A stretch of 64,000 nt of DNA from Salinilacihabitans rarus (GCF_024296665.1 NZ_CP100762.1:2976001-3040000); one strand, 5' to 3'; shown: positions 8,522-17,579, counted from the first letter of the stretch. The notes: generated by a model from the sequence alone, not told the origin. Numbers and translations are program-made.

Positions 8522-10330
8522 ATGACCGATCTGGGCGACTTCGGCGAGTTCGACGCCGACGGCGGCGACGAGGACGACGGGGCGCCGTCGGGCGACGCGG
8601 CGGAAACCGACGACCGCTTCGAGACGGTGCCCGTCGAACCGAGCGGCGCGGACGCCGGGATCGGGACCGTCTGCGTCTCGCGGGGGCTCCGGATCGCCGA
8701 GGACGAGGAGGACACGACACTGCAGGCGTACGTCACCGCCGGGAACCGCTCGGCGGTCCGGATCGGGACGTACCTGCTCGCGCCCTACCCGGACGGGGAG
8801 ACGCTGTTCTGTCGCATCTCGGGGCTGGAGTACGCCCAGCAGTACCGCGCCGACGACGCGACGGAGATCCACGCCCGGCGGGCGATGCGCCGCGACGGCT
8901 TCGACGAGGACGACGAGGCCGACTACAAGTTCGTCGCCTCGCTCGACCCCGTCGCGGTCCTCTACGACGACGGGGACGACCTCAAGCGGCGGATGACTGA
9001 CCGCGTCCCGAAGCCGGGGACGGTCGTCCGCGAGGCAAGCGACGTCGAGGAGATCAAGACCGGGCTGAAGATCCCCGAGGCGGGCGTCTTCCTCGGGCAC
9101 CTCTCGGTCGGCGGCGAGAAGGTCCGGACCGCGGCCTCGCCGCCCACCATCGACTACCGGCTGAAAGACGACTACGAGGCCGGCGACCCGCTGGTCTTCC
9201 GACACACGCTGATCGCCGGCGGGACGGGGTCGGGCAAGACCCACGGCGCGAAGAACGTCCTGCGACAGTACCTGAGCGAGGCGCGGACCTACCCCATGGA
9301 GGACGGCCGCGAGGTCCAGCCGGCGGTCGTCCAGTTCGACCCGCAGGACGAGTACGCCCAGATGCACGACGACAACCCCGACCTCGACGGCGAGTTCGCT
9401 CGCCGACTGGAGCGCGAGGGGATCGCCTACGGCGGCCACGACGACACGGTCGCGTTCGTCCCGAAGGTCGGCACCGCCTCCTACGCCGCGGGCCACCACC
9501 GCGCCGAGCAGGTCGAGTTCACCGTCCCGTTCTCGATGGTCTACGACAACCCGTGGCTGGTCGCCGGCAGCGGGCTGAACGACAACCAGTACGGCGCGCT
9601 GGTGAGCGTCCTCCTGCCGCGGTTCCGGCGCCACTACGGCGACGGCGGCACCTACGAGGAGTTCACGACGTTCCTCGACGACCCCGCGCTGCGCGAGGAA
9701 CTCGACGAGTCCGGCCGCGTCCACGAGGCGACGTTCGACGCCGTCCGCCGGCGCGTGCTCGGCTTCTCGCACGTCTTCGATCAGGACGCCCGGCCGATCA
9801 CCGACCTCGTCGGCGAGTTCGTCCGACCCGGCCGGCTCTCGGTCGTCCCGACCTACCACGTCAACGACTCGCGCGCGACGGAGACGGTCGTCCTCGCGCT
9901 CTCCTCGCTGCTGATCGACCAGAAGCTCTCGAACGACCCCGACTACGAGCGCATCGAGGAGACGCCGCTCGTGCTCGGGATGGACGAGGCCCACAACTTC
10001 CTCTCGGAGGCCGACAGCGTGCAGGCGGGGAAGGTGATCCGGAAGTTCACCGAGGCGGCAAAGCAGGGCCGCAAGGAACGGCTCGGCCTCTTCCTGATCA
10101 CGCAGGACCCACAGGACATCGACGACGCCGTCTTCAAGCAGATCAACACGACGATCGTCCTCAACCTCGGCGACGAGGACGCCATCAAGAGCGTCAACAT
10201 CCCCTCGAATCTCGAATCGAAGGTGCCGTACATGGAGAAAGGTCAGATGGTCGTCTACTCGCCGGACAACTCCGAACCCGTCGAGTTGATCGGCCTCCCG
10301 AAGTGTCTGACCCGCCACGGGCGGGACTGA
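8522..10330 (+). CDS. herA: HerA family DNA helicase/translocase ATPase
   Basis: A 602-residue hexameric ATPase that drives DNA end resection with NurA. A HAS-barrel-like N-terminal region (about 45-200) precedes the RecA-like ATPase core. The Walker A motif GGTGSGKT is at 233-240, and Walker B LGMDEAHNF is near 480. FLITQDPQDID and VLNLGDEDAIKSVN follow in the sensor region. The C-terminus QMVVYSPDNSEPVELIGLP is typical of the halobacterial form. An acidic extension of about 40 residues precedes the barrel. A clear TATA lies 26 bases upstream, so it has its own promoter. nurA lies upstream on the same strand, separated by six genes on both strands. Confidence 0.9.
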   Translation: MTDLGDFGEFDADGGDEDDGAPSGDAAETDDRFETVPVEPSGADAGIGTVCVSRGLRIAEDEEDTTLQAYVTAGNRSAVRIGTYLLAPYPDGETLFCRISGLEYAQQYRADDATEIHARRAMRRDGFDEDDEADYKFVASLDPVAVLYDDGDDLKRRMTDRVPKPGTVVREASDVEEIKTGLKIPEAGVFLGHLSVGGEKVRTAASPPTIDYRLKDDYEAGDPLVFRHTLIAGGTGSGKTHGAKNVLRQYLSEARTYPMEDGREVQPAVVQFDPQDEYAQMHDDNPDLDGEFARRLEREGIAYGGHDDTVAFVPKVGTASYAAGHHRAEQVEFTVPFSMVYDNPWLVAGSGLNDNQYGALVSVLLPRFRRHYGDGGTYEEFTTFLDDPALREELDESGRVHEATFDAVRRRVLGFSHVFDQDARPITDLVGEFVRPGRLSVVPTYHVNDSRATETVVLALSSLLIDQKLSNDPDYERIEETPLVLGMDEAHNFLSEADSVQAGKVIRKFTEAAKQGRKERLGLFLITQDPQDIDDAVFKQINTTIVLNLGDEDAIKSVNIPSNLESKVPYMEKGQMVVYSPDNSEPVELIGLPKCLTRHGRD

Positions 10331-10360
10331 GTGCGGCCGGACGCGCGGCTTCCGCCCCCG

Positions 10361-11677
10361 TTACAGGTACCCCAGCAGCGTCCCGCCGAGTACCAGCACC
10401 CACGTCGCGGCGCCGGCGACGAGCATGTCGTTCCAGCGCGACTCGCGGGTCGCCCGCTTTGCGGCCCCGGCGGCGATCAGGCCGAGCGCGATCACGACGA
10501 GCATCCGCTGGCCGACCACGTCGATCGGCAGCGAGTCGACGCCGAGCAGGCCGTAGTCGAGCCAGATCGCGACCGCGAGGCCGCCACTCGCCGCCACGGC
10601 GGCGTCGAGGCGGCGTTCGAGCCCGGCGGCGAGCAGGTACGTCGCGGCGGGCAGGCCGACGCCGACGATCGGGTAGAGCAGCGCCGCGATGGCGTGCATC
10701 GAGAGGAAACCGGCGTGGCGTTCGAGGGCGATTCCGCCGATCCGGACCCCGAGGACGACCGCCACGGCCGTCACGACGAGCAGGAGGTGGCCGGTCTCCA
10801 GCCGGTCGGCCGCGGCGGCGAGGCGGCGCCGGTCCGTCTCGGTCAGCCGGTCGTCGACCGCCTCGCTCGCGCGCTCCCCCATCGTCGCGCCGACCAGCAG
10901 CGGCGCGAGCGCCAGTCCGAGGAGGTCGACGACCGTCGCCCAGCCGTCGGCGTCGGAGGGGCCGTCGTTGGCGAGGTAGACGCGGCTGACGTCGTCGCGC
11001 ACCTCGATCCCGGGGAGGGCCATGAGGTCGGCTTCGAGGCGCGACTGGGCGGCCTCGACGCCGTCGACGCGGTGGCGCAGGGTGAACCAGTCGAAGTGCT
11101 CGGTGTGGGTCTGCATCGCGACCCAGTCGCCGTCGGGGCTCTCGTACAGCCGGACGTGGTAGCGCTGGCCGTAGTAGCTCCCGTCGTGGAGTTGCCCGCT
11201 CTCCTCGATCCACTGCCCGCCGTCGCCGTCGTGGACGTAGGCGTAGCGGGTCGCGCCGGTGGTCCGCGTCCACGCGATTTCCGTCGCGCCGAGTTCGAGC
11301 CCCTCGTCGACGGCGTCGACGCCGTCCTCGTCGGTCCCGTTTCCGACGTCCAGCGCGTGGGTTCCGGGGTCGGCCTCCTCGTGGGCCTCGTCGGTCTCCT
11401 CCCAGTCGGTGTCGCCGGCCTCGCGGAGGAGCCGCGTCACCTCGTCGGCGTCGCCGACGACGACGACGTTGATCGGACTGCGCTCCTCGAACGCCTGCCG
11501 CGAGTTGAGGTACGGCCAGAAGCCGCCGTCGCCGTCGTTCGGCCGCACGATCCCGGGGTCGTCGGTCTCCGCGGGGGCGACCTCGGCGGTCGACGGCGAC
11601 AGCAACAGTGACGGGCCGCCGACGAACGCAGACGCGATCGCGAGCAGGACGGCCGCGACGACGACGGAACGGCGCAT
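10361..11677 (-). CDS. Membrane protein with an LssY-C-like extracytoplasmic domain
   Basis: A 438-residue protein of unknown function. An N-terminal signal or anchor helix (about 4-28) is followed by a long soluble acidic region (about 40-240). In that region SPINVVVVGDADEVTRLLREAG and QRYHVRLYESPDGDWV resemble the LssY C-terminal domain. The C-terminal half (about 245-438) is hydrophobic and contains perhaps six transmembrane helices. It is convergent with herA and stands alone. The soluble part probably faces outward. LssY_C similarity is by eye and is not decisive. No catalytic motif was recognised. Confidence 0.6.
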   Translation of the reverse strand: MRRSVVVAAVLLAIASAFVGGPSLLLSPSTAEVAPAETDDPGIVRPNDGDGGFWPYLNSRQAFEERSPINVVVVGDADEVTRLLREAGDTDWEETDEAHEEADPGTHALDVGNGTDEDGVDAVDEGLELGATEIAWTRTTGATRYAYVHDGDGGQWIEESGQLHDGSYYGQRYHVRLYESPDGDWVAMQTHTEHFDWFTLRHRVDGVEAAQSRLEADLMALPGIEVRDDVSRVYLANDGPSDADGWATVVDLLGLALAPLLVGATMGERASEAVDDRLTETDRRRLAAAADRLETGHLLLVVTAVAVVLGVRIGGIALERHAGFLSMHAIAALLYPIVGVGLPAATYLLAAGLERRLDAAVAASGGLAVAIWLDYGLLGVDSLPIDVVGQRMLVVIALGLIAAGAAKRATRESRWNDMLVAGAATWVLVLGGTLLGYL

Positions 11678-11743
11678 TCGACTCGGCGTTACGGGGGCAG
11701 CCGTATCAATCCTAGCCTCTCCGATACGTGCAGTGAGGGCGGC

Positions 11744-12172
11744 TCAGACGTCGGGACCGACGGTGAGGACGGGTGCGGGCGCCGTCCGGACGACGCGCTG
11801 GGAGACGCTGCCGACGACGTTGCGCTCGTAGTCGTCGCCGCTGGTTCCCATCACGATCAGGTCCGCACCGACGGCGGCGGCGTAGTCGACGATGCGCTCG
11901 GCCGGGTGGCCGGTGTCGACCGCCGTCTCGGCGGCGACGCCGCGTCCGTCCGCGGCGGTCGCCGCCCCGTCGACCGCTTCGAGCGCGCGCTCGCGGAGGT
12001 CCTCGCGAACCGCTTCGACCCGTTCGTCGTCGAGGACGAGGAACGCGCGGTCGTCGACGACGGAGAGGACGTGCAGCGTCGCACCCCGCGTCTCGGCGAC
12101 GTCGATCGCGTGCTCGAGGGCGGTCGCCGACTGCTCGCTCCCGTCGGTGGGAAAGAGGATGGTCTCGTACAT
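11744..12172 (-). CDS. Universal stress protein family (UspA)
   Basis: A 142-residue single-domain Usp, probably a cytoplasmic dimer that binds ATP. It starts MYETILFPTDGSEQS and ends with the nucleotide loop GTSGDDYERNVVGSVSQRV, then APAPVLTVGP. The loop has G-2X-G-8X-GS spacing; the usual form has nine residues in the second gap, so nucleotide binding may be altered. The ATG at 12172 is chosen because upstream codons lack Usp character. It is a monocistronic-looking gene. The specific stress role is unknown, as for most of the many haloarchaeal Usp paralogues. Confidence 0.9.
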   Translation of the reverse strand: MYETILFPTDGSEQSATALEHAIDVAETRGATLHVLSVVDDRAFLVLDDERVEAVREDLRERALEAVDGAATAADGRGVAAETAVDTGHPAERIVDYAAAVGADLIVMGTSGDDYERNVVGSVSQRVVRTAPAPVLTVGPDV

Positions 12173-12251
12173 CCGTACCGATCGTTCGGTCGGGGCGGAA
12201 AAGAACTTCTCCATCCGTTCTCGTGCCGCGGGAACCCCGAAATCGGGGGGT

Positions 12252-12614
12252 TCAGGCGCCCGGAATGCCGAGCGCGTCCGGCGCGACGATCCCGAGGACG
12301 GAAAAGCCGTAGACGATCGCCACGGCGACCGCCCACGCGACGACGCCGATCGCCACCGCCGTCCCCCAGCCGCCGGGGTAGCGCCAGTTGATGATGCCGA
12401 CCCAGGCGATCAGCATCAACACCACGCCCAGAAGCGGGATCCAGCCGACGAGGTAGCTCGCCGCCGCCCAGACGATCGCGCCGATCAGGGCGGTCAACAC
12501 GGCGTTTCCGAGGCCGGCGTCCGAGTCGACGATCAGCCGCGCGCCGACGAGGATGGCGACCGTCCCGACGACCAGACTGAGCGCGAAGATCAGGGCTGCG
12601 TCTACCGCCGACAT
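12252..12614 (-). CDS. Small four-helix membrane protein
   Basis: A 120-residue hydrophobic protein with about four transmembrane helices (roughly 5-25, 35-58, 62-78 and 88-112) and short acidic loops. I do not recognise a family with a known role. It starts one base after the stop codon of the upstream amphi-Trp gene on the same strand, so the two form a tight two-gene operon and may be functionally linked. Function unknown. Confidence 0.72.
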   Translation of the reverse strand: MSAVDAALIFALSLVVGTVAILVGARLIVDSDAGLGNAVLTALIGAIVWAAASYLVGWIPLLGVVLMLIAWVGIINWRYPGGWGTAVAIGVVAWAVAVAIVYGFSVLGIVAPDALGIPGA

Positions 12615-12615
12615 C

Positions 12616-12855
12616 TCAGGGTTTCCAGCTAAGTTCGAGTTCGATCGTCTCGCGCTGCCCGCGAATCTTCGACGATCGTTCGATGACCTCGATCGAGACG
12701 TCGACGTTGTTCGCCGGCTGGAGGTGTACCATCCGGTTCCCGACGCCGATGGCGATCTCGTCGTCCCCGCGTTCGAGTTCGTCCGCGAGATTCTGGAGGT
12801 ACTCCGCCAGTTCGGGGCGCGTCATCGTCTCGTCGGCTGTCGTCCGTTGAGCCAT
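12616..12855 (-). CDS. Amphi-Trp domain protein
   Basis: A 79-residue acidic protein of the amphi-Trp family, recognisable from its ending TIELELSWKP and the preceding acidic helix region PELAEYLQNLADELERGDDEI. The family is small, widespread and of unknown function; the conserved Trp-Lys-Pro end is its hallmark. It is the first gene of a two-gene unit with the four-helix membrane protein. The divergent neighbour is NAD kinase. Confidence 0.85.
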   Translation of the reverse strand: MAQRTTADETMTRPELAEYLQNLADELERGDDEIAIGVGNRMVHLQPANNVDVSIEVIERSSKIRGQRETIELELSWKP

Positions 12856-13008
12856 GCCGGACAGTAAGCGGCGTCCGCGGGAAAAGTATGGTCAGCGAAC
12901 ACCCGCGTAACACGATTTTACTCCGATTCGGCTGTCATCCGGACGTTGCGCTCGCCGGCCGGGTCACGACAGGGGGCTTTTTGGCCGCCCGGGGGCTACC
13001 GGCGGACG

Positions 13009-13839
13009 ATGGAGGTCGACGTCGGAATCGTCGCCCAGCGCGACAACGAGCGGGCCCGCACCCTCGCCGCGAGGCTGGTCGAAGCGATCGAAGACGGCGG
13101 CGACCGCGCGGTCGTCGACGAGTCGACCGGCACCGCGGTCGACGCCGAGACGGTCCCGGTCGCCGAGATGAACGGCTGTGACTTCGTCGTGAGCATCGGC
13201 GGCGACGGCACCTTCCTGTTCGTCGCGCGCGAGGCCGGCGACGCCCCGATCCTCGGCGTCAACCTCGGCGAGGTCGGGTTCCTCAACGCCGTCGCGCCCG
13301 AGGACGCCGTCGACGCGGTGACCGACCTCGTCGCGGACGTCCGCGAGCGCGGCGCGGTCGACGGCCGCGAGGTGAGTCGACTGCGCGCCTGCGGCGACGG
13401 CTGGGACCTGGCGCCCGCGCTCAACGAGGTCGTCGTCCACGGCCCCCGGCGGGGCCGCGGCGGCGGCGTCGACGTCGAGGTCCGCGTCGACGGCCGGACG
13501 TACGCATCGAGTCACGCCGACGGCGTCCTCGTCGCGACGCCGACGGGGTCGACCGCCTACAACCTGAGCGAGGGCGGGCCGCTCGTCCGCCCGACGGTCG
13601 ACGCGCTCGTGGTCACCCAGATGTGCGCGGCCGAGGCGATGCCGCCGCTGGTCGTCGATCAGGGAAGCGACCTCTCGCTCGTCCTCTCGGGGACAGAAGC
13701 CGCCTACGTCATCAGCGACGGGCGCAACCGGCGGCGGGTCGACCCCCCGGCCGAGGTGACGGTCGAACTGGCCGACGACGCGGTCACGCTGGCCGGCCCG
13801 CCGGTGAGCTTCTTCGACGCGCTCGGAAAACTCGAGTGA
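13009..13839 (+). CDS. nadK: NAD kinase
   Basis: Phosphorylates NAD(H) to NADP(H) in the cytoplasm. The 276-residue protein has the invariant GGDGTFL motif near residues 64-70, NLGEVGFL near 85-92, and the diagnostic ATPTGSTAYNLSEGGP near 174-189. The start at 13009 gives a normal N-terminus, MEVDVGIVAQ. A TATA-like GCTTTTTGG about 28 bases upstream suggests leaderless transcription. The NAD de novo operon nadABC lies about 40 kb away in the same window but is not linked. Confidence 0.93.
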   Translation: MEVDVGIVAQRDNERARTLAARLVEAIEDGGDRAVVDESTGTAVDAETVPVAEMNGCDFVVSIGGDGTFLFVAREAGDAPILGVNLGEVGFLNAVAPEDAVDAVTDLVADVRERGAVDGREVSRLRACGDGWDLAPALNEVVVHGPRRGRGGGVDVEVRVDGRTYASSHADGVLVATPTGSTAYNLSEGGPLVRPTVDALVVTQMCAAEAMPPLVVDQGSDLSLVLSGTEAAYVISDGRNRRRVDPPAEVTVELADDAVTLAGPPVSFFDALGKLE

Positions 13840-13845
13840 GCCGGG

Positions 13846-14484
13846 TTACGAGCCCTCGACGAGTCGTTCCAGCCGTTCCGGCGGCACGACGCCGCGGGCG
13901 GCGTCGCCGTCGGCGACGAACGTCGGGACGCCCGTGACGCCGTCTCGCTGGGCCTCGGCGAACCGCTCGTCGAGGCGCTCGCGGAGACTCTCGTCCGCGG
14001 TCGCCTCGCGGACCTCGTCGGCCGGGAGGCCGACGTCGGCGGCGAGGTCGGCCAGCACGTCCGCGTCGCCGATATCGCGGCCCTCGCGCCAGAGCGCGTC
14101 GTAGATCGCGCGGTCGAAGGCGAGCCAGCGGTCGGGGTGCTCCTCGCGCACGTAGAGGGACGCCTGCTGTGCGAACAGCGAGTCGACCTCGGTCGCTATC
14201 TCCTGGGCCATCTCGACGTCGTAGCGCTCCTGGAGTCGGCGGACGTTCTCCCGCGCCCGCTCGTAGTACTGTTCGTCCTTGCCGTCGTCGGCCGAGCGGT
14301 CGATCGAGCCGTCCGGCCGGCGCTTATCGCGCCGGAGGTCGAACGGGTGCCAGTCGACTTCGAGGGGGTCCTCGCGGGACTCGCGGTACCGCCTCAGGGA
14401 CTGTCGCCCGAGGAAACAGAACGGGCAGACGTAGTCGGCGTAGACGACGATCCGGTCCGTCGCGTCCGCGTCGGTGGACGTCAC
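13846..14484 (-). CDS. DsbA family (FrnE-like) thiol oxidoreductase
   Basis: A 212-residue thioredoxin-fold oxidoreductase with the active site CPFC at Cys20 and Cys23, a helical insertion (about 50-160) and the cis-proline loop TGVPTF near 184-189. It lacks a signal peptide, so it acts in the cytoplasm. FrnE-like proteins isomerise or reduce thiols, and 2-hydroxychromene isomerases share the fold. A GTG at 14484 is chosen as start because a TATA-like ACTTTT lies about 25-30 bases before it; an alternative GTG eight codons upstream overlaps that element. It is convergent with nadK. Confidence 0.85.
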   Translation of the reverse strand: MTSTDADATDRIVVYADYVCPFCFLGRQSLRRYRESREDPLEVDWHPFDLRRDKRRPDGSIDRSADDGKDEQYYERARENVRRLQERYDVEMAQEIATEVDSLFAQQASLYVREEHPDRWLAFDRAIYDALWREGRDIGDADVLADLAADVGLPADEVREATADESLRERLDERFAEAQRDGVTGVPTFVADGDAARGVVPPERLERLVEGS

Positions 14485-14527
14485 GGTCGGAGTAGGGCGT
14501 CGCCGCACAAAAGTCGCCGGAAGTCGG

Positions 14528-15250
14528 TCAGGCGTCGGCGCGGTCGCTCCCGTCGCTCGCCGTCTCGGGGAGGTTCGGGTCGCGGTGGGGGTTGCGACCG
14601 TACGCCGGCAGTTCGTCGTCGAGTTGGGCCTTCAGCACCCGACGGAGCCGGTTGAGGCTCGTCGTGTCGAGGCCGTGCTGGGCCGCGAGACGCTCGAACG
14701 TCGGGTCGTCGGTGATGTCGTGGGCGCGGTACTGGCCGAACAGTTCGTCCATCCGCTCGGGCGAGAGCGACCGCACGTCGAGGTCGTCCAGCCCGAAGTA
14801 CGCCCGCCGGTCGACGTCGACGACGTGGCGGATCACCACGAGCGCGACCTTCGAGATGGCGCGCTGGCTACCGAACTCGGTGAGATCGATCTCGTCCATC
14901 ACGCCCAGCGCGAGGTCGCGCTGCCACGGCGTCAGTTCGAGGGCGTTGCACAGCGCCTGCGTGGTCCGCAGTCGGTCGAGGCGGTGGGCGCGCTCGCCGT
15001 ACCCCGGCGTGGCCGCGTGCTGTTCGTCGTGGAGTCGGCGGACGCTCTCGGAGAGGTCCGCGTTCGGCGACTCCGCTCGTCCGATGACGGTCGCACTCGG
15101 CGTGACGATCCCCCACCGGCGGACGGTCGCGTCCCGCTGGACCTCGGCCCGCGAGAGCGATCCGGACCCGGGACGCGTCTCGAGCCGTCGCTCGTCCTCG
15201 GCGGCCGTCGGTTCGACGCCGGCCCCGGTCGAGGCGCCGTTCCAGCTCAT
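14528..15250 (-). CDS. DNA-directed RNA polymerase subunit epsilon (halobacterial)
   Basis: A 240-residue protein matching the halobacteria-specific RNA polymerase-associated subunit epsilon. Recognisable blocks are [66 protein letters not shown] and the end [11 protein letters not shown]. The helical core resembles cyclin/TFIIB-like repeats. It is thought to copurify with RNA polymerase; its precise role is not known. The ATG at 15250 is preferred over a TTG ten codons upstream. A GGTTTTTG element on the minus strand lies about 30 bases before the ATG. Confidence 0.9.
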   Translation of the reverse strand: MSWNGASTGAGVEPTAAEDERRLETRPGSGSLSRAEVQRDATVRRWGIVTPSATVIGRAESPNADLSESVRRLHDEQHAATPGYGERAHRLDRLRTTQALCNALELTPWQRDLALGVMDEIDLTEFGSQRAISKVALVVIRHVVDVDRRAYFGLDDLDVRSLSPERMDELFGQYRAHDITDDPTFERLAAQHGLDTTSLNRLRRVLKAQLDDELPAYGRNPHRDPNLPETASDGSDRADA

Positions 15251-15432
15251 CTCGTTGGTGGCTCGGACGTAGACCGTCAAAAACCCTCGCTCGCATCCTC
15301 GCGGATTGATACGTTCCGTCGGACGAGCGTCGGACGGATTCGAGACCCGCGCCGGGGTCGGAGGGCCGGACGAACGACGAGAGCGAGGCTCGAACGGGCC
15401 GTACCGGCGGCTCGACGCGATCGGTCGACCGG

Positions 15433-15479
15433 CGAAAATCCCTTCGTAGCTTCAGCTTGTGACGAGAGGCACTTAAAGG
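15433..15479. repeat. Imperfect repeat upstream of mptA, copy 1
   Basis: First and most divergent of three related ~45-base units between RNA polymerase epsilon and mptA. It shares CGAAAATCCC, then TTGTGAC and the terminal CACTTAAAGG. The TTAA core looks like a TATA element on either strand. Upstream (15251-15432) I see only the promoter side of the epsilon gene. Confidence 0.75.
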
Positions 15480-15571
15480 GTCCCGGGGGTCGGGGTTCGA
15501 TGCGGCAGTCGGACGAGCGAGCCCGGCCGCTCGGCGGAACGCGGAAGCGAGAGAACCGCGAAAAGCGACGA

Positions 15572-15614
15572 TCTCCCGTCGTATCTCCACCTTGTGACCA
15601 GAGACACTTAAAGG
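15572..15614. repeat. Imperfect repeat upstream of mptA, copy 2
   Basis: Shares TCGTATCTCCACCTTGTGAC and CACTTAAAGG with copy 3. On the minus strand, downstream of the TTTAAG, it reads into CGACG-N6-CGTCG followed by CTTTTC, which could fold as a hairpin. Its end lies 136 bases after the end of copy 1. Confidence 0.8.
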
Positions 15615-15675
15615 CCGTCGAGGCCGCGCCCCGCTCTCGGACGGCCGAAGGCGCGGCTCGAAGCGACGAATCGTC

Positions 15676-15722
15676 CGAAAATCCCCTCGTATCTCCACCT
15701 TGTGACCAGAAGCACTTAAAGG
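15676..15722. repeat. Imperfect repeat upstream of mptA, copy 3
   Basis: Nearly the consensus of the set: CGAAAATCCC, TCGTATCTCCACCTTGTGAC and GCACTTAAAGG. It ends 108 bases after copy 2 and about 92 bases before the mptA start. The spacing between units is unequal and the sequences between them are unrelated, so this is a dispersed element family, not a simple tandem repeat or CRISPR array. Confidence 0.8.
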
Positions 15723-15771
15723 ACGCCGGCGACCGACCGCCGCGGCGGGTCGGACGCTCGACGGGAATGCT

Positions 15772-15790
15772 CCTTTCGAAAGGCCTAATC
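15772..15790 (+). promoter_or_regulatory. mptA promoter with palindrome
   Basis: CCTTTCGAAAGG, a perfect 12-base palindrome at 15772-15783, abuts a weak TATA-like CCTAATC at 15784-15790. The mptA ATG follows about 28 bases later, so the transcript is probably leaderless. The palindrome includes a BRE-like CGAAAG and could be an operator. Confidence 0.5.
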
Positions 15791-15814
15791 GGCCGCTGTC
15801 CCGAAGAAACGTCA

Positions 15815-16747
15815 ATGAGTCACCAGCTGCCGGACGTGCAGGCGACGTCGCCCGAGGTCACCGTCGGACTGAACCGGGTCGGCGTCACGGGCGTCGACAA
15901 ACTCGTCAAGATCGCCCGCGAGGACGACCGTCCCATCGTCCTGACCGCCGAGTTCGAGGTGTTCGTCGACCTCCCCTCGTGGCGCAAGGGGGCGGACATG
16001 AGCCGCAACATGGAGGTCATCGACGAGACCCTGGAGGAGGCGACCCGGGAGGAGGCCTACCGGGTCGAGGACGTCTGCGGCGACGCGGCCGAGCGGCTGC
16101 TCGAGAAACACGACTACACCTCGCGCGCGGAGGTGTCGATGACCGCGGAGTTCATGCGCCGCGAGCACACCCCCGCGAGCGACCGCGAGACCCAGCACAC
16201 CGTCGACGTCGTCGCCTCCGCGACGGCGACCGACGAGGGCACCCGCGAGGAGATCGGCGCCCGCGTCACCGGGATGACCGTCTGTCCCTGCTCGCAGGGG
16301 ATGTCCGTCGCCCGCGCGAAGCAGAAACTCGAGGACCTCGACGTCGAGGCGGAGGTCATCACGGAGTTCCTCGACGAGATCCCCCAGCCGGGTCACTCCC
16401 AGCGGGGCCACGCGACGCTCGCGATCGAGGCCGACGGCGCCCCCGACGTCGACCTCAACGACGTGATCGACGTCGCGCGCGACTCGATGAGCGCGCACAT
16501 CTACAACCTCGCGAAACGCCCGGACGAGGACCACATGACCTACGAGGCCCACGCGAACGCCAAGTTCGTCGAGGACTGCGTGCGCTCGATGGCCGAGGGC
16601 GTCCTCGAGGAGTTCGGGCACCTGCCGGACGACGCCGTGATCACGATGAGCCAGTCGAACGACGAGTCGATCCACCAGCACAACGCCCACGCGGAGCGCG
16701 TCGTCGAGATGGGGACCCTGCGCGCGGAAGTCAACGGCGAGGACTAG
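15815..16747 (+). CDS. mptA: GTP cyclohydrolase MptA (FolE2/GCYH-IB family)
   Basis: Fe(II)- or other metal-dependent GTP cyclohydrolase that opens the archaeal pterin pathway (towards tetrahydromethanopterin-like or folate cofactors). The 310-residue protein has the family motifs VCPCSQGMS near 150 (metal-ligand cysteine) and [13 protein letters not shown] near 190 (conserved His), plus the C-terminal [16 protein letters not shown]. The start gives [10 protein letters not shown]; the long upstream open frame runs through the repeats and is not coding. The final TAG shares the tetranucleotide CTAG with the convergent TrmB gene stop. Confidence 0.95.
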   Translation: MSHQLPDVQATSPEVTVGLNRVGVTGVDKLVKIAREDDRPIVLTAEFEVFVDLPSWRKGADMSRNMEVIDETLEEATREEAYRVEDVCGDAAERLLEKHDYTSRAEVSMTAEFMRREHTPASDRETQHTVDVVASATATDEGTREEIGARVTGMTVCPCSQGMSVARAKQKLEDLDVEAEVITEFLDEIPQPGHSQRGHATLAIEADGAPDVDLNDVIDVARDSMSAHIYNLAKRPDEDHMTYEAHANAKFVEDCVRSMAEGVLEEFGHLPDDAVITMSQSNDESIHQHNAHAERVVEMGTLRAEVNGED

Positions 16748-17547
16748 AACTCGAGTGCCGTCGCCTCCTCCCAGCGCGGGAGGAACTCGTCGTGGACGTC
16801 GGTGGCGAACTCGGGGTCTTTGAGGTCGATCATGCCGAACGCCTCACCGGAGGAGAGCGGGTTCGGCACCTGGATGCAGACCTCGACGTCGTCGATGATG
16901 TCGAACGTCCCCGTCACGTCCTCGCTCGTGCGCACCGCGAAGTCCTCGCGCGACTGCAACGCCCGCTGGTAGCGCCGGCCGACGCTCGGCGAGAGCGAGT
17001 CCACGAGGTCGCGGCTCATCAGGACGTCGACCTCGACGCCGCGGTCGAGCGCGTCCTCGAGGTTGGCGAGCACCTCCTCCCCGACGGTGCGGATGTCGAT
17101 CTGCGGGGAGGGGTCGGCGGCGACCATGACGATGTGGCGGTCGGCGGCGGTCAGCCGTTCGAGCAGGAGGTCGATGGTCTCCTCGGGGCCGACGGCCGCG
17201 GTCCAGAACTGATCCTCGACGGGTTCGGCCGCCTCGAGTTCGTCCGAGAGTTCGTCGACGATCGACTCGTACTGCTCGGCTTTCTCCTCGAGTTCGCGCT
17301 TCTTGTCGTCGAGCAGGCGGTCCAGCGCCGTCGCGGGTTCGACCGCGACGTACTTCTTGGGACGGCTCGCGGTCTGGCTGCGCACGAGGTTGTACTGCTC
17401 GATGCTGTTTAACACGTCGTAGATCCTCCCCATCGGGACGTCGCTCGCGCGGGACAACTCTTTGGCGGTTGTGGGCCCCGTATTCAGCAGCGCCCGGTAC
17501 GCGCGCGCCTCGTACTCCGAGAGGCCGAGGTCCCTGAGAGTGGCCAT
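16744..17547 (-). CDS. TrmB family transcriptional regulator
   Basis: A 267-residue regulator. The N-terminal winged helix (about 1-70) reads [44 protein letters not shown], the canonical TrmB HTH. A coiled segment, [24 protein letters not shown], follows, then a C-terminal regulatory domain (about 115-265) of the PLD-like TrmB type. Such proteins control sugar or central metabolic genes in archaea; the target here is unknown. The promoter is strong (see TATA entry). Its stop overlaps that of mptA by four bases, so the two are convergent. Confidence 0.9.
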   Translation of the reverse strand: MATLRDLGLSEYEARAYRALLNTGPTTAKELSRASDVPMGRIYDVLNSIEQYNLVRSQTASRPKKYVAVEPATALDRLLDDKKRELEEKAEQYESIVDELSDELEAAEPVEDQFWTAAVGPEETIDLLLERLTAADRHIVMVAADPSPQIDIRTVGEEVLANLEDALDRGVEVDVLMSRDLVDSLSPSVGRRYQRALQSREDFAVRTSEDVTGTFDIIDDVEVCIQVPNPLSSGEAFGMIDLKDPEFATDVHDEFLPRWEEATALEF

Positions 17548-17573
17548 GTCGATGTAACTTCCGACCGCGAAGA

Positions 17574-17579
17574 TATAAA
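17574..17579 (-). promoter_or_regulatory. TATA box of the TrmB-family gene
   Basis: On the minus strand this reads TTTATA within GGTTTATATCTTCG, centred about 29 bases before the start codon at 17547. It is one of the clearest TATA boxes in the window and supports a leaderless transcript. An inverted pair GGTTGT...ACAACC-like flank is not obvious. Confidence 0.65.

Noticed and set aside
8411-10318. A minus-strand frame of over 600 codons opposite herA
   Set aside because: The plus strand carries clear HerA motifs; the antisense product has the Val/Asp/Arg-rich composition of a shadow frame.
15433-15722. CRISPR-like array upstream of mptA
   Set aside because: Only three units, imperfect, with unequal spacing and much longer gaps than CRISPR spacers; no cas genes nearby.
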